Shown in pieces: positions 14,928-25,159 of a stretch of DNA of 64,000 nt. Under the pieces are notes generated by a model. It was not told the DNA's origin. It searched no databases and saw nothing but the letters and a program-made list of their open reading frames with translations. The first letter of the stretch is position 1. Each line of letters starts with the position of its first letter. Source of the DNA: JAGNHS01 sp964609695 (lineage in GTDB: Bacteria; Bdellovibrionota; UBA2428); contig CAZSSP010000001.1 of the NCBI GenBank assembly GCA_964609695.1, forward strand, positions 290,703 through 354,702, read 5' to 3'. The translations under genes and the position numbers were made by a program.

Positions 14928-17597
14928 ATGACTAAGCTTAAGACTATGGAGAAGGCATACACCCCGCAAATTCACGATAAAAAATGGCAAGATTCTTGGA
15001 AGAAATCTCAAATTTCTGCACCTGAATCTTTAAAAAAGCATCCCTCACCGAGCGGAAAAACCTTCACCCTCATGATGCCTCCCCCCAACGTTACCGGAGT
15101 TCTCCATCAGGGACATGCGCTATTTCTAGCCCTACAAGACACTTTAACTCGTTGGCATCGCATGTGCGGCGATAAAACTCTTTATCTTCCCGGAACGGAT
15201 CACGCCTCAATCGCCGTTCAAATGCAAGTCGTAAAACATCTTGAAAAAAAGGGTGTGAACTATCGCGATATTGGAAGAACAGAATTTCTCGAAGAATGTT
15301 GGAAATGGATAAAAGACTTTCAACCAAGAATTTTTTCTCAAATTGAATCCATGGGAGTGAGTTGCGATTGGACTCGCGTTAAATTCACCATGGATGAAAA
15401 TCTCAATAAAGCCGTTGATCACGCTTTTGTAGAGCTCTACAAAAAAGGCTTCATTTATCGAGCACAAAAATTAGTGAACTGGTCGCCCAAAGGCGAAACG
15501 GTATTAAGCGATCTTGAAGTGATCTTCGAAGAACGTGACACTTTTCTTTGGCACTTAAAATATCCCTTAGTTGAAAATCCCAATCAATTCCTAGTTATTT
15601 CTACGACTCGCCCTGAAACCATGTTGGGTGACACCGCCGTAGCCGTGCATCCTGACGACAAACGCTACAACTCTCTCATTGGTAAAAAAATAAAACTCCC
15701 TATAGTCGACCGTGAAATTCCCATTGTTGGCGATAGCTTCGTAGATCAAAGCTTTGGAAGTGGAGTTGTAAAAATCACACCAGCCCACGACTTCACAGAC
15801 TTTGATGTGGGCCTTCGACATAAGCTTCCTCTTATTAACGTCTTTACTAAAGACGCTAAAATTGTAAGCGGCCTTCCTTCAAAAGCAGCTCAGCTTGCTG
15901 GATTAGACCGTTTCGAAGCCAGAAATGAAATTGAAAAAATCCTCGAAAGTCTTTCTTTGCTTGAGAAAAAGGAAAAGTACAAAACACGCATTGGAAAGTC
16001 CGAACGCTGGGGCGACGTTGTAGAACCTTATCTGAGCGATCAATGGTTTTGCAAAATGGACTCCATGGCTCAAAATGTTCACAAAGCCGCACTTGAGGGT
16101 GAAATAGAATTTGTTCCGAATGAATTTCACAATCAATTCCAAAGATGGATGGAAAATATTCGCGACTGGTGTATTTCGCGTCAACTGTGGTGGGGACAGC
16201 AAATACCCGCATATTACTGTAATCAATGCAATCACATGCACGTCAGCGTAAACGCACCTAAAAAATGTGAAAAATGCTCCCACTCAGAACTCACTCAAGA
16301 CTCCGACGTGCTCGACACTTGGTTTTCGTCGGGACTTTGGCCTTTTTCTACTTTGGGCTGGCCCAACACAGATCACCCCGACTACAAAAACTTTTATCCG
16401 ACTTCTGTTTTAGAAACCGGTTTCGATATTTTATTTTTCTGGGTGGCTCGCATGTTGATGATGGGCAAAGAACTTACAGGACAATATCCATTCTCCAAAG
16501 TTTATCTTCACCCAATGGTTCGAGATGAAAATGGTCAGAAAATGTCGAAGACCAAGGGAAATGTCATAGACCCCTTAGATCTTATCGAAAAATTTGGAGC
16601 CGACACTCTTCGAATGACTCTCAACGCTCTTTGTGTTCAGGGAAGAGATTTACGATTGTCTGAGGCCAAAGTTGAAGGCTATCGAAATTTTATTAATAAA
16701 ATTTGGAATGCCACTAAATTTGTAACTATGGACCTTAACTCAGCGGATGCTCGAAAAGTTCCCAAATGCAAAGATCTCTCAGATCGATGGCTTCATTCTC
16801 GTTTTAACGCCACCGCGAGAAGCGTGAATAAAGCTTGGTCAGAATTCAAAATGCTCGAAGCTGCAGAAAGTCTCTATCATTTCTTATGGGATGATTTTTG
16901 TGATTGGTATTTGGAAATATCTAAAAACCGCCGCGCAGATGCCTCAGACCACTTGATTTATATTCTTTCAGAATATCTCAAGCTTCTGCATCCTATTTGT
17001 CCCCATATTACCGAAGAGCTTTGGCACTCCTTACCTGGAATCAAAGAAAATGACACTCTTGCTCTAGAGCCATTCCCTCTGGGGGAAAGTTTTCCTGATA
17101 GCGAAGCCTTAGCTCAGTTTGAATTCATAAAAAGCTTAATTGGTTCTGTAAGAACACTGAGAGCTGAATCAAAAGTCCAACCTAATAAACTCATTCGGGT
17201 CTACATAGAAAATGCCCCCGAAATTAGCTTAAAACTCATTGAAGATAATCAAAATTGGATTCAAAGTTTAGCCAAAATTTCTGAGCTTCATATAAAAAGC
17301 ACTTACAAATCCTCTAGCTCAAGAGGTGTATTGAGCGCCCTTGAGGCCGGCAAGGCTATTGAGTTTTTAGTTCCCACAGAAGATCTTGTTGATCTCAAAG
17401 AAGAAGCTGCAAGACTTCAAAAAGAAGTTGAAAACCTAGAGAAATATCTCAAAGGACAAGAAGCTAAATTAAAAAATCCGCAATTTGTAGACAAAGCACC
17501 ACCTGAAGTTGTGGATAAAGAGAAAATCAAATTAAAAGAAACCGAGGAAAAGCTTGCCAAATCGCGCCAAGCTTTGAATAATCTAAAAATTGTATGA
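14928..17597 (+). CDS. valS: Valyl-tRNA synthetase
   Basis: 889 residues from ATG 14928 (AAGG just upstream); GTG 14904 and ATG 14946 are alternative starts. A class I aminoacyl-tRNA synthetase that attaches valine to tRNA-Val in the cytoplasm. The HIGH-type signature is 'PPPNVTGVLHQGHALF' and the KMSKS-type signature is 'GQKMSKTKGNVIDP'. The editing (CP1) domain carries 'TTRPETMLGDTAVAVHP', typical of ValRS. The C-terminal coiled coil that grips the tRNA (about the last 65 residues, 'EEAARLQKEVENLEKYLKGQ') separates ValRS from IleRS and LeuRS. Its stop overlaps the next gene by 4 bp (ATGA). Confidence 0.97.
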   Translation: MTKLKTMEKAYTPQIHDKKWQDSWKKSQISAPESLKKHPSPSGKTFTLMMPPPNVTGVLHQGHALFLALQDTLTRWHRMCGDKTLYLPGTDHASIAVQMQVVKHLEKKGVNYRDIGRTEFLEECWKWIKDFQPRIFSQIESMGVSCDWTRVKFTMDENLNKAVDHAFVELYKKGFIYRAQKLVNWSPKGETVLSDLEVIFEERDTFLWHLKYPLVENPNQFLVISTTRPETMLGDTAVAVHPDDKRYNSLIGKKIKLPIVDREIPIVGDSFVDQSFGSGVVKITPAHDFTDFDVGLRHKLPLINVFTKDAKIVSGLPSKAAQLAGLDRFEARNEIEKILESLSLLEKKEKYKTRIGKSERWGDVVEPYLSDQWFCKMDSMAQNVHKAALEGEIEFVPNEFHNQFQRWMENIRDWCISRQLWWGQQIPAYYCNQCNHMHVSVNAPKKCEKCSHSELTQDSDVLDTWFSSGLWPFSTLGWPNTDHPDYKNFYPTSVLETGFDILFFWVARMLMMGKELTGQYPFSKVYLHPMVRDENGQKMSKTKGNVIDPLDLIEKFGADTLRMTLNALCVQGRDLRLSEAKVEGYRNFINKIWNATKFVTMDLNSADARKVPKCKDLSDRWLHSRFNATARSVNKAWSEFKMLEAAESLYHFLWDDFCDWYLEISKNRRADASDHLIYILSEYLKLLHPICPHITEELWHSLPGIKENDTLALEPFPLGESFPDSEALAQFEFIKSLIGSVRTLRAESKVQPNKLIRVYIENAPEISLKLIEDNQNWIQSLAKISELHIKSTYKSSSSRGVLSALEAGKAIEFLVPTEDLVDLKEEAARLQKEVENLEKYLKGQEAKLKNPQFVDKAPPEVVDKEKIKLKETEEKLAKSRQALNNLKIV

Positions 17598-18712
17598 ACA
17601 TAATTTTTCACCCCTTAGAAGTTAAAGACAAACAAGACAAAGCCTTTATCACTAAACTCAGCCTTCAAGACGATGGAAGCTTTTATTGTTCTCTAGCATT
17701 TGCAGAAGATCTACTTCTTCGAATTGAGCCCAATAAAAAGGGAAGTGAAATTAAAAGCATTGAAAAACTTCCAATCCGTAAGGTTTTTGGTGATGATTCC
17801 GTAGCCATCACAGGTGGACTCCAAAAAACTACCAGTGGCGATTCTGCTTTTGCGGTCGTTCACAAGGGATCCATGCCCTCTGCCCTCAATTCGCTTTTCG
17901 GAAAAAAATGGCCCCATTTAGATGCCCTCAATTTTAATGATTTTTTGATGGATAATTCTGGTGGCATGGGTTTTTCTCTTCGACACTCAATAGGCCAGAT
18001 TCAAAAGGGTGAATTACAAGTAAGACGCTCTCATGAAGGAGGCGCTCTTGTTGATGTCCTTTTAATAGGGGATAACCTTTTTGGGTTGAGTGGTTCTGAA
18101 ATATGGAGAGAGCCCTACCTTAATACAGAAAAACGTTATTCACTTCGAGCCGATCTTTTACCCAATGGTCAGATACACCGAGATGCTGATGATAATTTTT
18201 GGTTACTTGGAAGAGAAAATAAACTCTTTCGATTGAAAACCCACGACATCAAAGCCAAACCCACATTTAAAAAAATTGCAGGCCCTAGCTTTCTACTCTC
18301 CGTAGCCTCTTCTACAGATGGTTGGCTTTATGGTGTCAGTGGAAATCAAAAAACAATTTTCAGAATTCGCCTCAACAAGGTGACCCAAGAAGAAGAAATA
18401 CAAAACCTAGCGGAAATGGAAAATCCTGTGACCTCGCTTTGTGCCGCCGATCTTAATCACGGACCTTTTTTAATGGCAGCTACCAGCAATATGGAAAAAA
18501 CGACTTTATGGCGCTGGGATCTGAAAGCCGAAGAAGACCCCGAGATATTAGTTCAACCTCCTGAAGGTAGAATCTTTGAAGAACTCCCTAATTTAAATTG
18601 GATTCAACACCTTCAATTAAGACAGATATCCGAGAGCCAATACCAATTTTGGTGCTCCGTTGCGCAAAAGGATGACAATCGACCTTGCTTGGCTTCCTTC
18701 ACGTTAGACTAA
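17594..18712 (+). CDS. Hypothetical protein, possible beta-propeller
   Basis: 372 residues, translationally coupled to valS through an ATGA overlap. No signal peptide or membrane helix. The protein is rich in short strands with repeated patterns such as 'DDNFWLLGRENKLFRLKTHD', 'DGWLYGVSGNQKTIFRIRLN' and 'MAATSNMEKTTLWRWDLKAE', the look of blades in a beta-propeller. No catalytic motif is visible and I do not recognise the family. Coupling to valS may be incidental. A weak hairpin without a U-run (GGGC-T-GCC/GGCGCCC, 18718-18740) follows the stop. Confidence 0.55.
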   Translation: MNIIFHPLEVKDKQDKAFITKLSLQDDGSFYCSLAFAEDLLLRIEPNKKGSEIKSIEKLPIRKVFGDDSVAITGGLQKTTSGDSAFAVVHKGSMPSALNSLFGKKWPHLDALNFNDFLMDNSGGMGFSLRHSIGQIQKGELQVRRSHEGGALVDVLLIGDNLFGLSGSEIWREPYLNTEKRYSLRADLLPNGQIHRDADDNFWLLGRENKLFRLKTHDIKAKPTFKKIAGPSFLLSVASSTDGWLYGVSGNQKTIFRIRLNKVTQEEEIQNLAEMENPVTSLCAADLNHGPFLMAATSNMEKTTLWRWDLKAEEDPEILVQPPEGRIFEELPNLNWIQHLQLRQISESQYQFWCSVAQKDDNRPCLASFTLD

Positions 18713-18808
18713 AACAAGGGCTGCCAAAAAAATGGCGCCCCATTTCATCATATAAATCTCTTTTAAGATCTCCCCATTAAAAGACAGGAATTCCATTTCG
18801 AAATCGCC

Positions 18809-18820
18809 TATAATAAATAT
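18809..18820 (+). promoter_or_regulatory. Consensus -10 box placing +1 at the start codon
   Basis: TATAAT at 18809-18814 is a perfect sigma-70 -10 hexamer, and the ATG follows after exactly 6 nt (AAATAT). Transcription would therefore begin at about the A of the ATG, giving a leaderless mRNA. No -35 hexamer stands out at 16-18 nt spacing and there is no Shine-Dalgarno sequence. Confidence 0.5.
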
Positions 18821-19960
18821 ATGGAGAACGGGGAAAAACGGATCTTTACCCTTTCTGGAATTAAACGCGATCACGGGCGATTTAAGGATATTGTTAAAGG
18901 CAAAATTCGCGGAAATTTAAAAAAGTTCATCTCTCAAGGCGAAATGATCGCCAAACGTGGAAAAGATCGTGTTTCCATTCCAATGCCACAAATTGAACTT
19001 CCACATTTTATTTATGGCTCTAATAAAAAGAACGGAGTTGGCCAAGGCTCAGGCGACCCCGGTGATCCCGTCCAAGGAATGAACCCTCAACCTGGAGAAG
19101 GTGAGGGAGAAGCTGGGAACAATGAGGGAGATCACTCTTTAGAGGTCGATGTTAGTCTCGAAGAACTCGCGCAAATGCTTGGCGAAGAACTACAACTCCC
19201 GAATATTCAACCTAAAGGCGCCAAAGAAATTAGCACCAAAAGCCATAAGTATAGCGACGTCCATCGACAAGGCCCGCAATCACTAAGACATTATCGAAGA
19301 ACTTATAAAGAAGCGCTTCGCAGACAAATTTCATCGGGAATTTATAAACCCGAAAATCCAGTTATTATTCCCATCAAAAGTGACTTTAGATATAGAGGCT
19401 GGGCAGAGAGTCCACGGCCTCAAACAAACGCCGTCATATTATATTTAATGGACGTCTCTGGATCGATGGGCGACCTTCAAAAAGACATCGTCCGCAACGA
19501 AGCCTTTTGGATAGACACTTGGCTACGCTCCCAATACAAAGGCATAGAGCGCCGATATATTATTCACGATGCTTCTGCCAAAGAAGTCGATGAAGACACT
19601 TTTTACAAAACTCGTGAATCGGGTGGAACCTTAATTAGCTCCGCTTATAAACTATTACTCGACATAATTAGCTCTGATTATTCTTCAAGCGAATGGAATA
19701 TTTACCCCTTTCACTTTAGCGATGGTGATAACTGGTCGACTGAAGACACTAAACTTTGCTTAGACATGCTAGCCGACAAGCTACTCCCCATCGTCAATCA
19801 ATTTTCTTATGGTCAAGTTGAAAGTCGTTATGGCTCTGGTCAATTTTTTAAAGATTTGATGGAGGCTTTTAATAACAATGAAAAGTTAGTGGCCACTCGA
19901 ATTCCCGATAAAGACGCAATTTACGATTCAATAAAGAAATTCTTAGGAACAGGACATTAA
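18821..19960 (+). CDS. yeaH: YeaH/YhbH family protein (DUF444, von Willebrand A-like)
   Basis: 379 residues. The N-terminal part is basic, with a Gly/Pro/Glu-rich linker (about 75-105). The C-terminal half is a VWA-like domain with the metal-ion site DVSGSMG (211-217) and 'ESGGTLISSAYKLLLDII'. In enterobacteria and Bacillus this protein is encoded with the kinase PrkA/YeaG and with SpoVR/YcgB, and acts in stationary-phase or sporulation-linked stress responses by a mechanism that is not settled. Here SpoVR follows 3 bp later, but no PrkA is visible nearby. Translation probably begins without a leader. Confidence 0.92.
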   Translation: MENGEKRIFTLSGIKRDHGRFKDIVKGKIRGNLKKFISQGEMIAKRGKDRVSIPMPQIELPHFIYGSNKKNGVGQGSGDPGDPVQGMNPQPGEGEGEAGNNEGDHSLEVDVSLEELAQMLGEELQLPNIQPKGAKEISTKSHKYSDVHRQGPQSLRHYRRTYKEALRRQISSGIYKPENPVIIPIKSDFRYRGWAESPRPQTNAVILYLMDVSGSMGDLQKDIVRNEAFWIDTWLRSQYKGIERRYIIHDASAKEVDEDTFYKTRESGGTLISSAYKLLLDIISSDYSSSEWNIYPFHFSDGDNWSTEDTKLCLDMLADKLLPIVNQFSYGQVESRYGSGQFFKDLMEAFNNNEKLVATRIPDKDAIYDSIKKFLGTGH

Positions 19961-19963
19961 ACA

Positions 19964-21447
<1,484 letters not shown>

Positions 21448-21451
<4 letters not shown>

Positions 21452-21698
21452 TTTTTTTTAGGTGCAAGAGTGTGTTTTTCTTTGATGTTCTTAAGTGGCG
21501 CGTCTTTATTGGCTTGTTTTTCTCGTTCCTCTTTAGCCTTCACGTCCTCTATCGCGGACCATAATTTTTCAATGAATTCATGAACAGCCTTAGCCCTAAC
21601 CTTTTGTCTGCAAAAGGCGCCTCAGAAAAAGAAACACTCGATAGGAGAAAAATTCCGAAAGAAATGCTTAATAAAATCTTAGAAAGTATTCGCTTCAT
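21448..21698 (-). pseudogene. Small exported protein broken by a one-base frameshift
   Basis: ATG at 21698 opens a frame that encodes a clear signal peptide (MKRILSKILLSISFGIFLLS, then SVSFSEAPFADK) and then runs off into a short ending 'RLGLRLF...NYGPR' followed by a stop. A second frame takes over at the A4 run (21602-21605) and reads 'KVRAKAVHEFIEKLWSAIED' followed by a charged tail, VKAKEEREKQANKDAPLKN...LAPKKN, to TAG at 21448. The whole is 251 bp; one extra A in the run would join the two halves into an 83-residue periplasmic protein. So this is a recent frameshift, a sequencing error in a homopolymer, or a slippage site. The family is not recognised. Confidence 0.6.
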
Positions 21699-21915
21699 TT
21701 ATAAATGCTATCATAATTCCATCTTATTAAAACCGAATTACTCCAATCATTACAATTAGATTTAGTAACAACGACTCGAGTGTTTCACTCTAAAAACGAC
21801 ATAAAACGGCTCTATATTTGCGCCTTTTTTGTGATGGAAGCCATTTAACAAATATTGATCAAATCTTCACAATAACTTCATTGGTAAATTCCTGATTTTG
21901 CACTGATACTAACTT

Positions 21916-21996
21916 TCATATTGAGTGCTGGCGCCTCAATGACAAAAAACTGGATGTACCCGCAGCGCCTACTTTGAGAGCAAAAAAGTCTCAAAG
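21916..21996 (+). other. Hairpins in the leader of the lysozyme-like gene
   Basis: Two stem-loops lie upstream of the gene starting at 22025: TCA-(TA)-TTGAG pairing with CTCAA-TGA (21916-21942), and a perfect 8 bp stem CTTTGAGA/TCTCAAAG (21972-21996). The second sits 14 bp before the ribosome-binding site AGGGGG (22011-22016). No known riboswitch matches. The rest of the gap 21699-21915 shows nothing I can name. Confidence 0.3.
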
Positions 21997-22024
21997 AAAA
22001 AATTATTCCAAGGGGGTACGTTTT

Positions 22025-22846
22025 ATGAACACATTGAAATTAAAATTAGGCCTAAATTTATTTTCCTTCACTATGCTTTTACAAAGCACAAATGTTTTTT
22101 CAGCCAATAACTCCGTAGTTACAGAAATTACGAATATCGCCAAATCTTCTTCTTGTGCCTCTTATAGCTGGAAAGATCGTGGTCGCGCTCCTAGTGCTTA
22201 TATTCAAGGTATGGCTGTTATATACGCTAAAAGTCTATGTCGTTATCGAAATCGAGAAAACTCTGCAAATATCATGGCTCAAAAAAATAGAAACAATACA
22301 ACCTATGATGCAGTCACTTGGTATGAGAGCACTTTTGATGCAAAAAAGATGGAAATTGACGTTTCAGGTGGTGAAACACTTAAAAGCGTTTATACACTTC
22401 TTATTGGTCTAGGCATGAGAGAATCTTCAGGTAAATATTGCACAGGTTACGACACCTCTGCCTCAAACCACACCTCAACAACTTCAGAAGCTGGACTTTT
22501 TCAAACAAGCTACAGCTCTATTGGCGCTAATTCAGAATTAAAAAATGTCATGAGCAATTATTCAGCAGGAAAATCAAAATGCTATCTAGAAGTTTTCTCA
22601 CCGGGTGTTAGCTGTAAGAGTCAAAGTATCATCGGCAGTGGTTCAGGCGCTGACTTCCAAAGACTTGCAAAATCTTGCCCCGCCTTTGCTGCTGAGTATG
22701 CCGCTATCACTTTAAGAACTTTAAGAAAACATTATGGTCCACTGAATAGAAAAGAAGCCGAAGTTCGCACACAATGTAATGATATGTTGAATTCTGTTCA
22801 GGACTACGTGGAAAGCAACTCATCAAAAATTTGCTCTTCACTTTAA
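22025..22846 (+). CDS. Exported lysozyme/transglycosylase-like protein
   Basis: 273 residues from ATG 22025, chosen because AGGGGG lies 8 nt upstream and a typical signal peptide follows (MNTLKLKLGLNLFSFTMLLQ, cleavage near FSA-NN); a longer frame to 21974 lacks both features. The mature protein has 'GLGMRESSGKYC' (128-139), whose Glu133 sits like the catalytic acid of SLT/goose-type lysozymes (ESSG), and EAGLFQTSYSS (155-165), like the AxGLMQ motif. Six or more cysteines suggest periplasmic disulfides. It probably cleaves peptidoglycan glycan strands, of its own cell or of prey. An exact family such as the prey-exit lysozyme DslA of Bdellovibrio cannot be decided here. Confidence 0.65.
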   Translation: MNTLKLKLGLNLFSFTMLLQSTNVFSANNSVVTEITNIAKSSSCASYSWKDRGRAPSAYIQGMAVIYAKSLCRYRNRENSANIMAQKNRNNTTYDAVTWYESTFDAKKMEIDVSGGETLKSVYTLLIGLGMRESSGKYCTGYDTSASNHTSTTSEAGLFQTSYSSIGANSELKNVMSNYSAGKSKCYLEVFSPGVSCKSQSIIGSGSGADFQRLAKSCPAFAAEYAAITLRTLRKHYGPLNRKEAEVRTQCNDMLNSVQDYVESNSSKICSSL

Positions 22847-22903
22847 AAAATTAAACGACAATCTTTTGTCGTTCTAGCTCTGCCGCTATTGGGCACCGAT
22901 TGC

Positions 22904-22915
22904 TATACTTCCAAT
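22904..22915 (+). promoter_or_regulatory. -10-like TATACT 6 nt before the start codon
   Basis: TATACT (22904-22909) then TCCAAT then ATG 22916. The spacing equals that at 18821 and implies a leaderless transcript. No convincing -35 at 16-18 nt. Confidence 0.4.
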
Positions 22916-23884
22916 ATGGAACTACGGTGCCCATCCTGCGGAAACAAACACATGACGGAAGACTATCCTGAAGCTTTCGAAATCCAATGTTCCTGCGGAT
23001 ATTCTTTACTTGTCCCCGAGATGGCCAGTGAAATTCTAAGCCCTGGACTTGAATCTGAAGCCTTTGCATCATTGCCAGGGGCCGTTGAGGCCCAAGATGA
23101 AGCCGCAAAAATATCCATCGATAAAGAATTGATGGATCCTTTAATGAACATACCTAAAGTTGATGATTCATTAACACCCCCAGAAGAATTGCCCAATGAA
23201 ATGCCCTACGATCCTTTTGAATTACAACAAAGCCAAGCTAATAACAGCATCGAAGAAAACCCACTTGAAGAAAGCTCAGCTGAAACTGATGCGGTTACAA
23301 AAGCTATTGATTTAGCTGTTGCTCAAAAACCTAACGAAGAATTTAATAGCGAAACTCAAAATGCATCCGAAAGCTTGGATGGCCCAGAAGAATCTATATT
23401 TAGCGATATGGTATTTGCGCAATCCACTCGAAGCGTGAATCAATCTGTACCCGCAGAAGACGAATTTCAAAATAATTCTGATGCCATTTTACAAGCCAAT
23501 GAATCACAAGAAGTAAAAAACGAAAGCACTAAAGATTCTAGCCCTTCCATAGAGGAAAGAGCTTTGGGTGAAAGTCCCGAAATAGCTCCTGCTCAACAAA
23601 TAATCCAAAGAGCCCAATTAGCTTCCATGGGACAACTTTTAGGATCCTCTTATAATTTAAAATGGGCAGATCTCAATAAAGATAAAGCCTTAGAGCTTCA
23701 AAAACGGTGTGAGCAAATAGTAGTTCCTAGACCCTGGCTCGCTGCTGAAATTAAAAGACGTGGAATAGACCTTGAAAAGCTCAGTCATAAAGTTGAACTT
23801 GATAATGTTCCAGAACTTTTAGCTCTTGAAATTTTTATGGCCGCCTACGAACTAGGTGGAAGCTGTGAATTCTCTCAAATTTAA
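22916..23884 (+). CDS. Zinc-ribbon protein with acidic linker
   Basis: 322 residues from ATG 22916; the frame extends to TTG 22889, but the conserved part starts here. An N-terminal zinc ribbon, 'MELRCPSCGNKHMTEDYPEA' then IQCSCGY, gives two Cys pairs (CPSC and CSC). A long acidic, low-complexity linker follows (about residues 40-225). A C-terminal helical region (about 225-322; 'MGQLLGSSYNLKWADLNKDK', 'RPWLAAEIKRRGIDLEKLSH') may be the functional domain. It resembles MJ0042-type zinc-finger proteins common in delta-proteobacteria and Bdellovibrionota, whose roles are unknown. The 3' end overlaps the convergent murF by 4 bp. Confidence 0.6.
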   Translation: MELRCPSCGNKHMTEDYPEAFEIQCSCGYSLLVPEMASEILSPGLESEAFASLPGAVEAQDEAAKISIDKELMDPLMNIPKVDDSLTPPEELPNEMPYDPFELQQSQANNSIEENPLEESSAETDAVTKAIDLAVAQKPNEEFNSETQNASESLDGPEESIFSDMVFAQSTRSVNQSVPAEDEFQNNSDAILQANESQEVKNESTKDSSPSIEERALGESPEIAPAQQIIQRAQLASMGQLLGSSYNLKWADLNKDKALELQKRCEQIVVPRPWLAAEIKRRGIDLEKLSHKVELDNVPELLALEIFMAAYELGGSCEFSQI

Positions 23885-25155
23885 ATTTTACTTTTAAAAG
23901 CATCCAACGCTTTTTCAAGGGCCATTCCGCGACTTCCCTTAAAGATATAAACTCCAGGTAAAAGATTCTGTGTTTTAAAGTAATTTGCAGCTTCATCAGA
24001 ATTATTAAAATAAATTGTATTTTTATGAATCAACTCTGTTGAAGCTCTTTTAAATTCAGGACCAATCAAAACGAGTAGTTCCATTTTTAATGAGTTTATA
24101 AATTTTATGAGTTCCAAATGATAACTCAGAGTTTCGTCGCCTAAGTCCAACATGTCACCCAAAACTACATTTAATGACAATCCCTTTTCTAAGGATAGAG
24201 ATTGAGCGGCTTTTAAACCTGACTTTAATGAACTTGGATTCGAATTGTAATGATCCTCAATAACCCAATATCCAGGTTTTAACTCAGAGGCCGCGCCTCT
24301 TCCTTTTGGTACACTTAATAGAGGAATGGCCTTAAGCAAATTTTCATTTTTAACGCCCAAAAATTGTGCCGTCTTTATGGCCAAAGCAATATTTTGCCTC
24401 ATAACTGCAGAGGCCCACTCAATTTTAATTCCTGGAAGCAAATCCGTAGGCTCGCTAGACGCACTTATGACATTCTTAAGAGTTGCTAACTTTTGTAACC
24501 AAATATCGGCACCAGGAATAAAGCAAGTGCCATTTCGAGCCAAACAATAATCGGCCAAAACTCTTTCTTCGCGAAAAACACCTTCTAAATTTATGAGCTG
24601 CCGAAGATGTTCTTCTCCTATAGAAGTGAGCACACAAAAATCAGGCTGAACTATGTCTGCATGGGCTTTCATGTCATTAGGCCCATCTATACCCACTTCA
24701 ATAACCGCCATTTCAATTCCTGGCCGGAGCTGTTCTAAACTAAGGGGAATTCCCAAATGACCATTCTGAGAAGCTTGAGTTTTTACAGTAGAAAACTGCG
24801 AAGATAAAAGTGTAAAAAGAAATTCTTTAGTTGAAGTTTTACCGCTACTTCCGGCAATGGCTACAATTTTACCTTGAAATTTTTCTCTAAATTTTTTGGC
24901 GAGCATTCGATGAACTTGATGAACATCAGGAGCAGAAAAAACCCTTGGATTTGTCGTCCATTTATTCTTCTGTGAATCTACCCAAACAGCCATAGCCCCT
25001 TGCTTTAAAGCAGCGTCTACAAAATCATGCCCATCATTTTTTTGCCCAGTTAACGCTACAAAAATACTGTTGGGAGCCACCTTCCTAGAATCAGAAGTGA
25101 AAAAATCAGCATTAGAAGCTTGATGTGAAATGGAATTTTCAATATCAGAATTCAT
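23881..25155 (-). CDS. murF: UDP-N-acetylmuramoyl-tripeptide--D-alanyl-D-alanine ligase (MurF)
   Basis: 424 residues. The N-terminal domain has 'SDSRKVAPNSIFVALTGQKN' (21-40), the substrate-binding signature of MurE/MurF. The P-loop is AGSSGKTSTKE (101-111), the GSSGKT form seen in MurF, followed by 'IEVGIDGPNDMKAHADIVQP'. The C-terminal ligase domain holds 'VIEDHYNSNPSSLKSGLKAA', the family's DxYNANP-type motif. MurF adds D-Ala-D-Ala to the peptidoglycan precursor in the cytoplasm. It lies 4 bp downstream of murD in a two-gene unit away from any dcw cluster, so it could be the sole copy or an extra one. Confidence 0.88.
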   Translation of the reverse strand: MNSDIENSISHQASNADFFTSDSRKVAPNSIFVALTGQKNDGHDFVDAALKQGAMAVWVDSQKNKWTTNPRVFSAPDVHQVHRMLAKKFREKFQGKIVAIAGSSGKTSTKEFLFTLLSSQFSTVKTQASQNGHLGIPLSLEQLRPGIEMAVIEVGIDGPNDMKAHADIVQPDFCVLTSIGEEHLRQLINLEGVFREERVLADYCLARNGTCFIPGADIWLQKLATLKNVISASSEPTDLLPGIKIEWASAVMRQNIALAIKTAQFLGVKNENLLKAIPLLSVPKGRGAASELKPGYWVIEDHYNSNPSSLKSGLKAAQSLSLEKGLSLNVVLGDMLDLGDETLSYHLELIKFINSLKMELLVLIGPEFKRASTELIHKNTIYFNNSDEAANYFKTQNLLPGVYIFKGSRGMALEKALDAFKSKI

Positions 25156-25159
25156 TGAC

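Noticed and set aside
15091..16283. Overlapping minus-strand ORFs inside valS
   Set aside because: They are shadows of a strongly conserved gene in another frame, with no ribosome-binding sites or domain signatures.
21901..22020. Cyclic-di-GMP or other riboswitch in the leader of the lysozyme-like gene
   Set aside because: Hairpins exist, but none of the conserved GEMM loop sequences is present.
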